Part shown: positions 12,722 through 12,754 of the stretch, one piece after another
How positions within the stretch are numbered: position 1 is the first letter of the stretch
Layout: every line of letters starts with the position of its first letter
Assembly: GCA_016935885.1 (NCBI GenBank)
Contig: JAFGQA010000261.1
Location: 1 to 12,754 of the forward strand
Direction: 5' to 3'
DNA length: 12,754 bases
Origin: Phycisphaerae bacterium
Lineage (GTDB): Bacteria; Planctomycetota; Phycisphaerae; UBA1845; UTPLA1
The notes under the pieces: generated by a model
The model's input: the letters and a program-made list of their open reading frames with translations, nothing else
The model's database searches: none
What the model was told of the DNA's origin: nothing
Program-made: the position numbers and the translations under genes

Positions 12722-12754
12722 CTATTGAGACGACCATCTCCCGGGAGCGGCTAC
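12722..12754. other. Sequence past the intron remnant
   Basis: The last 33 bases (from about 12712 on if homology alone is used) no longer match the maturase. They begin whatever deleted or replaced the rest of the intron; too short to name. Confidence 0.3.

Overview
The window is GC-rich (mostly around 60-65 % by eye) bacterial chromosome and probably comes from a planctomycete, perhaps an uncultured Phycisphaerae-like lineage. Three things suggest this: a prepilin-type (type II pseudopilin) protein of the kind abundant in that phylum, a secreted DNRLRE-like protein ending in a dockerin-like pair of calcium loops with the phylum's typical 'GLDIQPFVNSLL' style ending, and many intergenic palindromic repeats of the 'gtggcaccggc...' and 'gcgggctgaagcccgc' types. 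The taxonomic call is inference from protein style; there is no rRNA or marker gene here.

Left part, minus strand (read from 5571 down to 217): a pseudopilin, a DNRLRE/dockerin-like surface protein, an FtsX/MacB/DevC-type permease, and a single long ORF joining a LolD/MacB-type ATPase to a HlyD/MacA-type periplasmic adaptor. Permease and ATPase overlap by ATGA. Together permease, ATPase and adaptor make a complete inner-membrane plus periplasmic export pump of the DevBCA/MacAB type. The adaptor stop codon overlaps the start of a 46-codon remnant of a DNA methyltransferase. Two iron-box-like palindromes lie at 5913-5994, upstream of the pseudopilin.

Middle part: a SMUG1-type uracil-DNA glycosylase on minus (7018-6116) whose usual catalytic His is Arg, then on plus a small membrane protein with an HEVVGH motif and a J-domain protein with a four-Cys knuckle and two membrane segments, probably starting at a TTG. 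Then comes 1.1 kb (8551-9691) without a convincing gene, containing a few palindromes and direct repeats, followed by a small winged-helix protein (9692-9997).

Right part: 9998-10674 is packed with repeats: a 134-bp element bounded by perfect 17-bp inverted repeats, four tandem copies of a 24-bp unit, and nested hairpins. It leads into a secreted nucleoside hydrolase fused to an FmdE-like domain (10675-12111). Thirteen bases after its stop begins a decayed group II intron whose maturase is frameshifted and truncated.

The most unusual items are the ATPase-adaptor fusion whose linker is encoded by a palindromic repeat, the nucleoside hydrolase-FmdE fusion, the glycosylase with an altered active site, and the repeat cluster at 10136-10600. 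I did not find a convincing complete new defence or mobile system.
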